From Acidobacteriaceae bacterium (GTDB taxonomy: Bacteria; Acidobacteriota; Terriglobia; Terriglobales; Acidobacteriaceae), in contig PLKR01000281.1 in the NCBI GenBank assembly GCA_003140655.1, positions 8,418-26,391 of the forward strand: a stretch of DNA of 17,974 nt, written 5' to 3'. This document shows, piece after piece, positions 8,901-15,009 of the stretch (its first letter is position 1; the number at the start of each line of letters is the position of its first letter). A program made the translations under genes and the position numbers. The notes beneath the pieces are model-generated. The model made no database searches. It worked only from the letters and a program-made list of their open reading frames with translations, and was not told where the DNA came from.

Positions 8901-9600
8901 GTGGATTCTGCTGAATATTGAACTCCTGAATCGAATCAATCGGCAAAATGGTCGCCGAATCGCCAGCAATGCCGGCTCCATTGATGATGGCCTGGCCGGA
9001 ATACGGTTCGCTGTTGAACAAGCCTTCAATGAAGTAGGCATTGTCTTCCGCCCGCAGTCCGTTCGTGCTCGTCGTCGAGAATCCTCCACCTGGATACCGC
9101 ACAACGCCGGGACGCAACTGAAGAAGATTCTCGTAGTTACGGCCGTTCAACGGCAGATCGTTGATTTCGGCGTTGCTCAACGTGCCGCCCAAAGTGGCGG
9201 AGGTGCTGTTGACGAGCGGAACCTCAGCGTAAACCACCACCGTCTCAGAAATGGGTCCAGTCGGGAGCGTAATGTCGACCCGCAAGTCCTCGGCAACTTC
9301 CACGACGATATTTACGCGCTGCACGACCTTGAAACCCTTTGCTTCCGCACTGACTTTGTAAACCCCTGGTTGCAGTTCCGGCGCGGCGTAGTTTCCGGAG
9401 GCATCGGTGATTACCGTCCGCGTAGTACCGCGCTGAACATCGGTGATGACCACCGTAGCTCCCGCCACCGCAGCGCCGGACTGATCGCTAACGCTCCCGA
9501 GAATGCGGCCCATAGTGGTTTGAGAAATCGCGGGAACAGAGACGGCAACTACCAAGCAGACGATTCCTAGAACCCGAATGCCATTCAGCGGAGAATGCAT
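5995..9600 (-). CDS. TonB-dependent receptor with carboxypeptidase-regulatory-like domain (Oar-like)
   Basis: 1,201 residues. A signal peptide covers residues 1-27 (hydrophobic 8-25, ending AISQ). A carboxypeptidase-regulatory-like beta-sandwich follows at about 30-113 (GRILGSVSDQSGAAVAGATV, then a GxY turn). ETVVV (119-123) resembles a TonB box. The plug domain contains LPLNGRNYENLLQLRPGV and NGLRAEDNAYFIEGL, and a long beta-barrel ends in LGLKLLF with the C-terminal Phe needed for outer-membrane assembly. Such receptors import bulky substrates, often oligosaccharides, peptides or aromatic compounds, using TonB energy; the ligand cannot be told here. The ATG at 9600 has GGAGG at 9606-9610. 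It heads the leftward operon with a hydrolase and a carboxylate symporter, which suggests import followed by hydrolysis. Confidence 0.9.
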   Translation of the reverse strand: MHSPLNGIRVLGIVCLVVAVSVPAISQTTMGRILGSVSDQSGAAVAGATVVITDVQRGTTRTVITDASGNYAAPELQPGVYKVSAEAKGFKVVQRVNIVVEVAEDLRVDITLPTGPISETVVVYAEVPLVNSTSATLGGTLSNAEINDLPLNGRNYENLLQLRPGVVRYPGGGFSTTSTNGLRAEDNAYFIEGLFNSEPYSGQAIINGAGIAGDSATILPIDSIQEFNIQQNPPAEYGWKPGSVVNVGLKSGTNSLHGTAFAFGRDGDVFDARNFFNTVPNTKLPRTLEQYGGSVGGPIIKNKAFFFGAYEGQMYDVGNSFGGITSPFMVASTTNAGNCLSATVTGDCADSIVDAVHDLQAQGVAISPASEQVSGCTVAGSGITSTVACNGKGFPTNNAQTINIPNGFTNDVDVKNVVSKVDFRINDRQSISGMYFFGNNTGTVEDFPELQPQWLSDIHTRAQVAGGSWIWTPNPRWVNEARLGYNRLYQPTLPGDLNAPATSYGLDTGVSGPFTGGLPRIGFGGYFFPGLGGFKWPKFQGPDDVIQFSDHVSYIAGKHTIKLGGEFHRNNVTNAAYGNSRGSITFLGGNTPTPGNPAMPLNTTTLEDFFSGAPLKASVEVGNPTLDLHNWAYALFLQDDWRVARNLTVNLGVRYEFSSVPTEDHNHLGNFDPNVGLVQVSTGAHPISSLYNPDHKNFSPHVGFAWDQNGKGSNVFRGGLGLTYETVNWQSFIAFNNAFGPGSVPTGAIIDAANDTAGGNITTGNITVFPNFPWDDGPIYGNTTTINCFNSPCPIMTVDRNLTTPYVWNWTFSVQHAFTPNLTLELAYVGNHGSNLVGIRDINQPPVGSGWDTGPGGALTLCLASAPAYNCTVDLNGTEESSRPFVARFPYLANIFQMGNVYRSNYNGLQATLNSRNFHGLSMVTGYTWSHSLDDVGANWDFGYGSGLPQNAHNPGAEYGNSDFDVRQRLTVSLTYAIPGKKGYAQALEGWELNSIVTLQSPQYWGPMDEGTDAAGIGSLPVSPPANTPIRWNFFGNPDDFKSGPTGIPQYTVGTTGLPPACTSQALMLDGGSPGAATAALNLFGCYAQRNSVMIPPALGQFGNMSRNMFPDSGFRNVDFSVAKNWHFSERFRAQFRVEFFNIFNHPNLANPYGGQNGFGLNDPSAASFGCGCATPDVAAANPVVGSGGSRAVQLGLKLLF

Positions 9601-9605
9601 CGCAG

Positions 9606-9610
9606 CCTCC
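9606..9610 (-). promoter_or_regulatory. Ribosome binding site that sets the TonB receptor start
   Basis: On the minus strand GGAGG lies 5 nt before the ATG at 9600. It selects this start over upstream in-frame codons that reach 9744; those would run through the promoter region and place about 48 polar residues ahead of the signal peptide. Confidence 0.7.
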
Positions 9611-9662
9611 AAATCGAGATAGAACATCTTCCTTGGCCCGGACCAGCTGGACAACCGAAGGT

Positions 9663-9680
9663 TGGTTTTTTTGCGAACCA
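9663..9680 (-). other. Inverted repeat in the leader of the TonB receptor
   Basis: TGGTT (9663-9667) and AACCA (9676-9680) pair around an 8-nt A-rich loop in the predicted 5' leader of the receptor mRNA. Next to it, further along the same transcript, CAACC-TTC-GGTTG forms another short stem. These may be leader hairpins affecting translation or stability; they are too short to be sure of. Confidence 0.25.
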
Positions 9681-9693
9681 GTTGCGATTTGAA

Positions 9694-9723
9694 GATATAC
9701 CCTTGACGCGGGCTACCAGTCAA
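9694..9723 (-). promoter_or_regulatory. Leftward sigma70-like promoter for the TonB receptor operon
   Basis: On the minus strand TTGACT (9718-9723) is followed after 18 bp by TATATC (9694-9699). Transcription would begin near 9687 and give a leader of about 87 nt before the receptor ATG at 9600. The -35 element interleaves with the rightward promoter: the two -35 regions form an inverted repeat, CTTGAC at 9702-9707 and GTCAAG at 9719-9724. The FadR-type palindrome at 9733-9743 lies 10 bp upstream of this -35, so one regulator could act on both directions. Confidence 0.4.
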
Positions 9724-9730
9724 GTAGTAT
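9703..9730 (+). promoter_or_regulatory. Rightward sigma70-like promoter for the catabolic operon
   Basis: TTGACG (9703-9708) and TAGTAT (9725-9730) are separated by 16 bp; each matches the sigma70 consensus at five of six positions. The start of transcription is expected near 9737, inside the palindrome at 9733-9743, leaving a leader of about 90 nt before the aldehyde dehydrogenase ATG at 9828. Confidence 0.5.
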
Positions 9731-9732
9731 TC

Positions 9733-9743
9733 TGGTCGGACCA
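9733..9743. promoter_or_regulatory. Probable operator of the GntR/FCD regulator
   Basis: TGGTCGGACCA is an 11-bp perfect palindrome around a single central base. It fits the TNGTNNNACNA pattern of FadR-subfamily GntR regulators and closely resembles the E. coli FadR core TGGTNNNACCA. It is centred on the predicted start of the rightward transcript, where bound protein would block initiation. The operon it would control encodes a regulator of exactly this subfamily (11274-11999). Binding is inferred from motif and position. Confidence 0.6.
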
Positions 9744-9749
9744 CTAGAC

Positions 9750-9775
9750 AGCAGTCTCTCCCCCAGGAGACTGTT
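9750..9775 (+). other. Leader hairpin of the rightward operon
   Basis: CAGTCTC (9752-9758) and GAGACTG (9767-9773) pair perfectly around an 8-nt C-rich loop; a G-T and an A-T pair extend the stem to 9 bp. It lies in the predicted untranslated leader between the operator and the aldehyde dehydrogenase. No T-run follows, so it is not an intrinsic terminator; it may stabilise the mRNA. Two copies of TAGCCGAC follow at 9775-9782 and 9801-9808. Confidence 0.4.
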
Positions 9776-9827
9776 AGCCGACCTGCACAAAGGCCGCCAC
9801 TAGCCGACTAAAGGAAGAATCCAGCAT

Positions 9828-11192
9828 ATGGCAATCGCGACCACTAACCCTGCGACCGGCGAAGTTCTGAAGATTTTTGAGCCTCTCAGCGCAGAGCGAA
9901 TTGAGCAGAAACTGCAGCTGGCGGCTTCCGCGTTCCGAGACCATCGGCGGAGTTCGTTCGCGGAGCGAGCCGCCCAAATGATGCGTGCGGCCGAGATTCT
10001 TGAAAAAGAAAAGGACGAGTGCGCCCGTTTGATGACGCTCGAAATGGGCAAGCCTTTGAAAACCGCCGCGGCCGAAGCGCTGAAGTGCGCCACGGGTTGC
10101 CGCTACTATGCCGAGAACGCTGAGAGATTTCTGGCCGACGACATTGTGGAAACTGGAGCGAAGAGCAGCTTCATCCGCTATCTGCCGATCGGTCCGATCC
10201 TGGCCATCATGCCGTGGAACTTTCCCTTCTGGCAGGTGTTTCGTTTTTTGGCGCCGGCGCTGATGGCGGGTAATGTCGGGCTTCTCAAGCATGCTTCGAA
10301 TGTTCCGCAATGCGCACTGAAGATTGAAGAGATTGTCCGGCGCGCCGGTTTTGCCGAAGGCGTCTTTCAGACGCTGCTGATCGGCTCCGGCCCGGTCGAC
10401 GGCATCCTGAACGATTCTCGCGTCGTCGCCGCAACCTTAACGGGAAGCGAGCAGGCCGGGATTCAAGTCGGAATTTCTGCAGCCCGGCGAATCAAGAAAG
10501 TCGTGCTCGAACTGGGCGGCAGCGATCCTTTCATTGTGATGCCCAGTGCGGATCTTGACGCCGCGGTGGCGACCGCGGTCGACGCGCGAATCCAGAATAA
10601 CGGTCAGTCGTGTATTGCGGCCAAGCGCTTTATCGTGTCGGAAAAAATTGCCGCTGAGTTCGAGCGTAAGTTCGTCAAACGGATGCAGGACTTGCGTGTG
10701 GGCGATCCATTCGAGGAGAGCACGCAACTCGGTCCGCTCGCCAGTGCGGAGGCTGTCACTTCTCTTGATGCCGCGGTGAAGAAAACTGTGGCTGCGGGTG
10801 CGCGTGTGTTGACTGGCGGCCATCCCCTGGACCGCCCCGGCTGCTTCTATGCTCCGACGGTGCTAACCGACATTCCGAAAGATTCTCCGGCTTACCAGGA
10901 AGAATTCTTTGGCCCGGTGGCGTCCATTTTTCGCGTGAAGGACGTCGATCAGGCCATCGGGGTCGCCAACGACATCCGCTTCGGGCTGGGTGCCAGCGCC
11001 TGGACCGGCGATCCAGGGGAAGCTGAAAGGTTTATCAACGAGCTCGATGCCGGCATGGTCTTCCTGAATAAGATGGTGGCTTCCGATCCGCGCCTGCCTT
11101 TCGGTGGCGTGAAGTACTCAGGCCACGGGCGAGAACTGGCTGTGCAAGGAATACGCGAGTTTATGAACATCAAAACGGTTTGGATTCAGTAG
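9828..11192 (+). CDS. NAD(P)-dependent aldehyde dehydrogenase, succinate-semialdehyde dehydrogenase-like
   Basis: 454 residues, a full-length ALDH. It oxidises an aldehyde, most likely a semialdehyde, to the acid in the cytoplasm. The catalytic set is intact: Cys262 in NNGQSCIAAKRF, Glu228 in LELGGSDPF, Asn131 in MPWNFPFWQV and the cofactor-binding Lys154 in GLLKHASNVP. The compact length and the PWNFPFWQVFRFLAPALMAGN stretch match the Sad/YneI branch, often annotated as succinate-semialdehyde dehydrogenase (GabD-like). Family membership alone does not fix the substrate. A GGAAG site lies about 10 nt before the ATG. It is the first gene of the rightward operon, after the divergent promoter region and operator. 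Confidence 0.87.
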   Translation: MAIATTNPATGEVLKIFEPLSAERIEQKLQLAASAFRDHRRSSFAERAAQMMRAAEILEKEKDECARLMTLEMGKPLKTAAAEALKCATGCRYYAENAERFLADDIVETGAKSSFIRYLPIGPILAIMPWNFPFWQVFRFLAPALMAGNVGLLKHASNVPQCALKIEEIVRRAGFAEGVFQTLLIGSGPVDGILNDSRVVAATLTGSEQAGIQVGISAARRIKKVVLELGGSDPFIVMPSADLDAAVATAVDARIQNNGQSCIAAKRFIVSEKIAAEFERKFVKRMQDLRVGDPFEESTQLGPLASAEAVTSLDAAVKKTVAAGARVLTGGHPLDRPGCFYAPTVLTDIPKDSPAYQEEFFGPVASIFRVKDVDQAIGVANDIRFGLGASAWTGDPGEAERFINELDAGMVFLNKMVASDPRLPFGGVKYSGHGRELAVQGIREFMNIKTVWIQ

Positions 11193-11273
11193 GCAGACGC
11201 TCGTGTTGCATATTTGGTTGGATCGCGATACACATTTGCGAGTGGTTTGAACCTGGGGAGTTGAGGGGGCCTA

Positions 11274-11999
11274 ATGACAAACGACACGCTGGATTCTCTG
11301 GCCACCAAGCCAATGTACCGGGCGGTAAAGACGTCTCGCTTGTACGAGCAGATTGTGCAGCAGGTGGAAGACTCCATTCTAAGAGGCCAGCTCAAGCCCG
11401 GGGACCAACTCCCGGCGGAGCGCGATCTCGCCCATAGCTTTGGCGTCAGCCGCACCGCGGTGCGCGAGGCAGTGAAAACTTTGCGTGAAAAGGGCTTGGT
11501 TGAGGCCTATTCTGGCCGCGGCACGTTCGTGACGAATGGGACTTCCCAGGCGATTCGGCAGTCGCTCGATCTGATGATCCGCATCAACCAGCAAGAGGGG
11601 TTGGCGAACCTGGCGGAGTTGCGGCTGGTACTGGAGCCGGAGATTGCCGGCCTGGCTGCCACCCGCATCGAGGAGCAACTGCTGAGCACCATGCGGGAAG
11701 CCGTCGCAGTGATGGATCGCAGCCTGCATGATCCCGATGCCTATGTGGAAGCGGATCTCGATTTCCATTTAGCGCTCGCAGAAGCGGCGGGAAACCCGCT
11801 GATCCTGTCGCTCCTGGATTCGATTGTTGGTCTCTTGCGCGAACAGCGCAGGCGGATTTTCCTTGTAGACGGAGGACCGGAGCGCGGACAGTTTCACCAC
11901 AAGCGAATCCTGGCGGCTACTCTGCAGGGCGATCCGGAAGCGGCCCGGGAAGCGATGCGCGCCCACCTCAAGCAGGTGCTTGCGGATTCGTCTTCGTAG
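11274..11999 (+). CDS. GntR-family transcriptional regulator, FadR/FCD subfamily
   Basis: 241 residues. A winged helix-turn-helix domain covers about 22-88, with the GntR signature LPAERDLAHSFGVSRTAVRE and wing GRGTFV (81-86). An all-helical FCD ligand-binding domain covers about 105-235. Its metal-binding set is visible: Asp161 and His165 in DLDFHLALAE, His208/209 in FHHKRI and His231 in MRAHL. FCD regulators sense small carboxylates and usually repress neighbouring catabolic genes until the ligand binds. The gene lies in the operon it probably controls, 81 nt after the aldehyde dehydrogenase, with a G-rich ribosome site before the ATG. A GGTTTGAACC repeat at 11244-11253 upstream has related half-sites but different spacing. 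Confidence 0.88.
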   Translation: MTNDTLDSLATKPMYRAVKTSRLYEQIVQQVEDSILRGQLKPGDQLPAERDLAHSFGVSRTAVREAVKTLREKGLVEAYSGRGTFVTNGTSQAIRQSLDLMIRINQQEGLANLAELRLVLEPEIAGLAATRIEEQLLSTMREAVAVMDRSLHDPDAYVEADLDFHLALAEAAGNPLILSLLDSIVGLLREQRRRIFLVDGGPERGQFHHKRILAATLQGDPEAAREAMRAHLKQVLADSSS

Positions 12000-12052
12000 G
12001 GCAAAAGTAGTTCGCACTTCAAAGTAGCCCGCAGGCGAAAGGGAATTGTTGC

Positions 12053-12934
12053 ATGGCCAAGCTTGGATTCATCGGTCTCGGTGTGATGGGCGGCAACATG
12101 GTAGCGCGCCTTCTCGAAAAAGGGCACACCGTGACCGGATACAATCGGACGCGCTCCAGGGCGCAGTGGTTGATCGACAAAGGCATGAAGTTTGCCGATT
12201 CTCCCAAGGCAGTGGCGGCCGCTTCGGATGTGACGTTCACCATGGTGACGAATGCCGCAGCGCTCGCGGCGGTGACGGATGGACCGGATGGTTCGCTCGT
12301 CGAGATGAGGGCCGGCAAGTTCCACGTTGATATGAGCACCGTGAGCCCGGAGGCGAGCCGCGCGCTGGCGGCGAAGGTTCGTGAGAAGGGCGCCGACATG
12401 GTGGACGCTCCGGTCTCGGGCAGTGTCATCACGCTACAGCAAGGCAAGCTCTCGGTGATGGTCGGAGGCCGCAAAGAAACTTTCGAGCGCCTGAAGCCGT
12501 TGCTGCTTGATATTGGGCCGAAGGTAACGCATGTCGGCGACAACGGCCTGGCGCTGGCCATGAAAATTGCCGTGAACCTGAGCCTGGCGGTGCAGATGCT
12601 GGCTTTTTCCGAAGGCGTGCTGCTGGCGGAAAAGAGCGGGATTTCGCGCGAAGTTGCGGTCGACGTTCTGGTTCACAGCGCCGTTGCTTCACCCATGATC
12701 CAGTACCGCGGTCCCTTCGTTCTGCAGCAACCAGAAGAAGCGTGGTTCGACGTCAATATGATGCAGAAGGATATGCTCCTGGCAATGGAGCTCGGCCGCA
12801 AGCTGAATGTTCCCGTTCCCACCACCGCGGTAAGCAACGAGTTCCTGACTGCGGCCCGCGGCATGGGCTGGGAGAAACAGGACTTCGCCGTCGTATTCGA
12901 CGTTTTGGCGCGGATGTCGGGAGTGCAAAAATGA
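12053..12934 (+). CDS. NAD(P)-dependent beta-hydroxyacid dehydrogenase (3-hydroxyisobutyrate dehydrogenase family)
   Basis: 293 residues, normal for the family. An N-terminal Rossmann fold carries GLGVMG (8-13), and NRT (31-33) ends strand 2, which favours NADP but does not prove it. The substrate-binding signature is DAPVSGSVITLQQGKL (118-133), where the usual second Gly after VSG is Ser124. The catalytic lysine is Lys171 in AMKIAVNL. The C-terminal helical domain follows. The enzyme would interconvert a 3-hydroxy acid and its semialdehyde, a product the upstream aldehyde dehydrogenase could use. AAAGGGA lies 8 nt before the ATG. Its stop overlaps the E1 alpha start by 4 nt (ATGA), so the two are translationally coupled. 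Confidence 0.87.
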   Translation: MAKLGFIGLGVMGGNMVARLLEKGHTVTGYNRTRSRAQWLIDKGMKFADSPKAVAAASDVTFTMVTNAAALAAVTDGPDGSLVEMRAGKFHVDMSTVSPEASRALAAKVREKGADMVDAPVSGSVITLQQGKLSVMVGGRKETFERLKPLLLDIGPKVTHVGDNGLALAMKIAVNLSLAVQMLAFSEGVLLAEKSGISREVAVDVLVHSAVASPMIQYRGPFVLQQPEEAWFDVNMMQKDMLLAMELGRKLNVPVPTTAVSNEFLTAARGMGWEKQDFAVVFDVLARMSGVQK

Positions 12935-13935
12935 GCACAGAAATGACGACCGCGGCTCAGCTCAGCGAGATTTCAGAAAAGACCGATCTGCTACTCCGCA
13001 TGTATCGGCAGATGGTGGCCATTCGCCAGTTCGAAGCCCAGGTCAACGAACTTTACACGCGCGCATTGATGCCTGGCCTGGCACATCTCTACATCGGTGA
13101 GGAAGCGGTCGCGGTGGGCGTATGCGAAGCCCTTGAGCAGACCGACTACATTACCAGCACTCATCGCGGTCACGGACATTGTTTGGCGAAAGGCGCCTCC
13201 CCCGATCGAATGTTTGCCGAACTGTTGGGAAAGAAGGCCGGGTACTGCAAGGGCAAAGGCGGGTCCATGCACATTGCAGACCCGGCCACCGGCAATTTGG
13301 GGGCGAATGCAATCGTATGCGGCAGTGCCGGCATTGCCACGGGAGCCGCGTTTTCGGCGCGCGCTCTGGGTAACGGCCGCGTGGCCGTATGTTTTTTCGG
13401 AGAAGGCGCGCTCGGCCAGGGCGTGCTCTATGAAGAGATGAACCTCGCGCAGTTGTTCAAGCTTCCTGTGATTTATGTCTGCGAGAACAATCTCTATACG
13501 GAATACACGCACTATTCAGAAACTACGGCTGGGGATATCCTCGCGCGGGCAACCGCCTTCGGCCTGGAAGCCGCCAGCGTGGATGGCCAAGACGTGCGCG
13601 CGGTTTATGGCGTCGCGCAGCGACTGGTGGATCGCGGCCGACGCGGAGATGGTCCCGCGTTCATGCTCTGTAATACTTATCGCTACCACGGACATCACGT
13701 CGGGGACATCAACCGCGAATATTACCGCTCCAAGCAGGAAGAACAAATTTGGAAAACCGAGCGGGATCCGATCGTGAATCTCAAGAAATGGCTGGTCGAG
13801 CAGAAGGTCTCCGATGCGGCGGCGCTTGATCGGCTGCAGGCTGACCTTGAGGCTGAGATGAAGAAGGCAGTCGAGTTCGCCGTGGCGGCACCGTACCCAG
13901 CCGTCGATGAAGTGGGCGAGGATGTGTATGCCTGA
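12931..13935 (+). CDS. 2-oxoacid dehydrogenase E1 component, alpha subunit (pyruvate/acetoin dehydrogenase type)
   Basis: 334 residues. The ATG at 12931 overlaps the previous stop; the frame is open further upstream, but only as a shadow of the dehydrogenase gene. With E1 beta it forms the thiamine-diphosphate heterotetramer that decarboxylates a 2-oxo acid (or cleaves acetoin) and passes the acyl group to E2. Family features are clear: LYIGEEAVAVGV (53-64), THRGHGHCLAKG (77-88), GKGGSMHIAD (108-117) and CENN (184-187). The thiamine motif usually begins GDGAxNQG; here it reads GEGALGQG (157-164), so the metal-ligand Asp is Glu158 and the following Asn is Gly. AcoA-like enzymes are the closest group I recognise. 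The substrate is not determined. Confidence 0.88.
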   Translation: MSTEMTTAAQLSEISEKTDLLLRMYRQMVAIRQFEAQVNELYTRALMPGLAHLYIGEEAVAVGVCEALEQTDYITSTHRGHGHCLAKGASPDRMFAELLGKKAGYCKGKGGSMHIADPATGNLGANAIVCGSAGIATGAAFSARALGNGRVAVCFFGEGALGQGVLYEEMNLAQLFKLPVIYVCENNLYTEYTHYSETTAGDILARATAFGLEAASVDGQDVRAVYGVAQRLVDRGRRGDGPAFMLCNTYRYHGHHVGDINREYYRSKQEEQIWKTERDPIVNLKKWLVEQKVSDAAALDRLQADLEAEMKKAVEFAVAAPYPAVDEVGEDVYA

Positions 13936-14935
13936 AACCCATCTTCAGGCGCAGAGCGATCGTGAACTGACGTTCGCGCAGGCGATTCGCGAGGCGCTGG
14001 CGGAGGAAATGCGCCGCGATCCCACGGTTTTCATCCTGGGCGAAGATGTCGCGGAGGCAGGAACTCCTTTTAAAGTTCTCTCTGGCCTATTGGAGGAATT
14101 CGGCAAGGAGCGCGTGCTCGATACTCCGATTTCCGAAGCGGGTTTTACCGGGCTGGCCGTGGGCGCGGCCATGACCGGAATGCGCCCGGTGGTCGACATC
14201 ATGTTTGGCGACTTCGTCACTTTGACTATGGACCAGATGGTCAATCAAGCCGCCAAAGTCCATTACATGTCGGGCGGAAGGTGGAAAGTGCCGATGGTGA
14301 TGCGCACCACGATGGGAGCGACTCGCCGTTCCGCCGCGCAACACTCGCAATCGCTCCATGCCTGGTTCTGCCACATCCCCGGTTTGAAGGTGGTACTTCC
14401 GTCGACGCCGTATGACGCAAAGGGACTGCTGAAGGCGGCGATTCGCGACGAGAATCCAGTGGTGTTCTTCGAAGACAAGATGATGTACAAGCTCAAAGGC
14501 CCGGTGCCCGCGGGCGACTACACGGTTCCTTTGGGCGTAGCGGATATAAAACGGGTCGGCGAGGACATCACTCTGATCGCGACCAGCAGCATGGTGCAGG
14601 TGGCGTTGAGCGCGGCTGCGTTGCTGGAGGAGAGCGGAATCAGTGCCGAAGTGGTCGATCCGCGCACCATGTGGCCGCTTGACGAACAAACTCTGATTGA
14701 ATCGGCGAAGAAAACGTCACGGGTGATCGTTCTCGACGAAGGTTACGAACGCTATGGCGTCACCGCCGAACTTGCGTCGGTGATCGCCACCGGCGCATTC
14801 TACGATCTGGACGCTCCGGTCAAACGCATGGGCGCGATGCATGTTCCAATTCCGTTTTCTCCGCCTTTGGAAGATGTAACCGTGCCCACCGAACGGACCG
14901 TGTTCGAGGCCGCCCGCGCGCTCTGCGGCCGGTAG
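13928..14935 (+). CDS. 2-oxoacid dehydrogenase E1 component, beta subunit
   Basis: 335 residues from the ATG at 13928, which overlaps the E1 alpha stop by 8 nt and has GAGG 6-7 nt upstream; ATGs at 13907 and 13922 are in frame but less well placed. It provides the pyrimidine-binding half of the thiamine-diphosphate site. Typical segments are seen: REALAEEMRRDPTVFILGED (21-40), DTPISEAGFTGLAVGAAMTG (65-84) with the conserved Glu70, IMFGDFVTLTMDQMVNQAAK (91-110) and the His-containing AAQHSQSLHAWF (136-147). The C-terminal transketolase-like domain is complete. The stop codon TAG lies inside the first copy of a GCCGGC hairpin repeat. Confidence 0.9.
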   Translation: MPETHLQAQSDRELTFAQAIREALAEEMRRDPTVFILGEDVAEAGTPFKVLSGLLEEFGKERVLDTPISEAGFTGLAVGAAMTGMRPVVDIMFGDFVTLTMDQMVNQAAKVHYMSGGRWKVPMVMRTTMGATRRSAAQHSQSLHAWFCHIPGLKVVLPSTPYDAKGLLKAAIRDENPVVFFEDKMMYKLKGPVPAGDYTVPLGVADIKRVGEDITLIATSSMVQVALSAAALLEESGISAEVVDPRTMWPLDEQTLIESAKKTSRVIVLDEGYERYGVTAELASVIATGAFYDLDAPVKRMGAMHVPIPFSPPLEDVTVPTERTVFEAARALCGR

Positions 14936-14989
14936 CGCCGGCGGCCTGCCGGCTGTATGCGAAGTGTAGCGCCGGCGTCTCGCCGGCTT
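14932..14989. repeat. Two copies of a GTAGC-GCCGGC hairpin repeat
   Basis: GTAGCGCCGGC-GGCCT-GCCGGCT (14932-14954) and GTAGCGCCGGC-GTCTC-GCCGGCT (14966-14988) are near-identical units 34 bp apart. Each forms a 6-bp stem of GCCGGC (14937-14942 with 14948-14953; 14971-14976 with 14982-14987) and a 5-nt loop. They fill the spacer between E1 beta and the M24 gene; the first supplies the E1 beta stop codon. I believe similar GCCGGC intergenic units are common in some Acidobacteriota, which would make this a dispersed palindromic element. A paired hairpin within an operon could also affect mRNA stability or read-through. Confidence 0.75.
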
Positions 14990-15009
14990 CACACGAGTAA
15001 GGAGAATCT

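Noticed and set aside
7714..9570. A 618-codon open frame antisense to the TonB receptor
   Set aside because: It lies wholly within a clear receptor gene on the other strand; the product is rich in Arg, Gly, Val and His with no domain or repeat I recognise. Long antisense frames arise from the codon bias of high-GC genes.
4646..11192. A nicotine-type pathway (pseudooxynicotine hydrolase plus succinate-semialdehyde dehydrogenase)
   Set aside because: The resemblance is only at family level; no pyridine hydroxylase, amine oxidase or demethylase is present, and the hydrolase appears exported.
11244..11253. GGTTTGAACC upstream of the regulator gene as a second operator
   Set aside because: The half-sites are similar, but the spacing differs from TGGTNNNACCA by one base and there is no promoter next to it.
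12742..12930. N-terminal extension of E1 alpha
   Set aside because: The upstream part is a shadow of the beta-hydroxyacid dehydrogenase; the ATG at 12931 gives the normal family N-terminus and an ATGA overlap.
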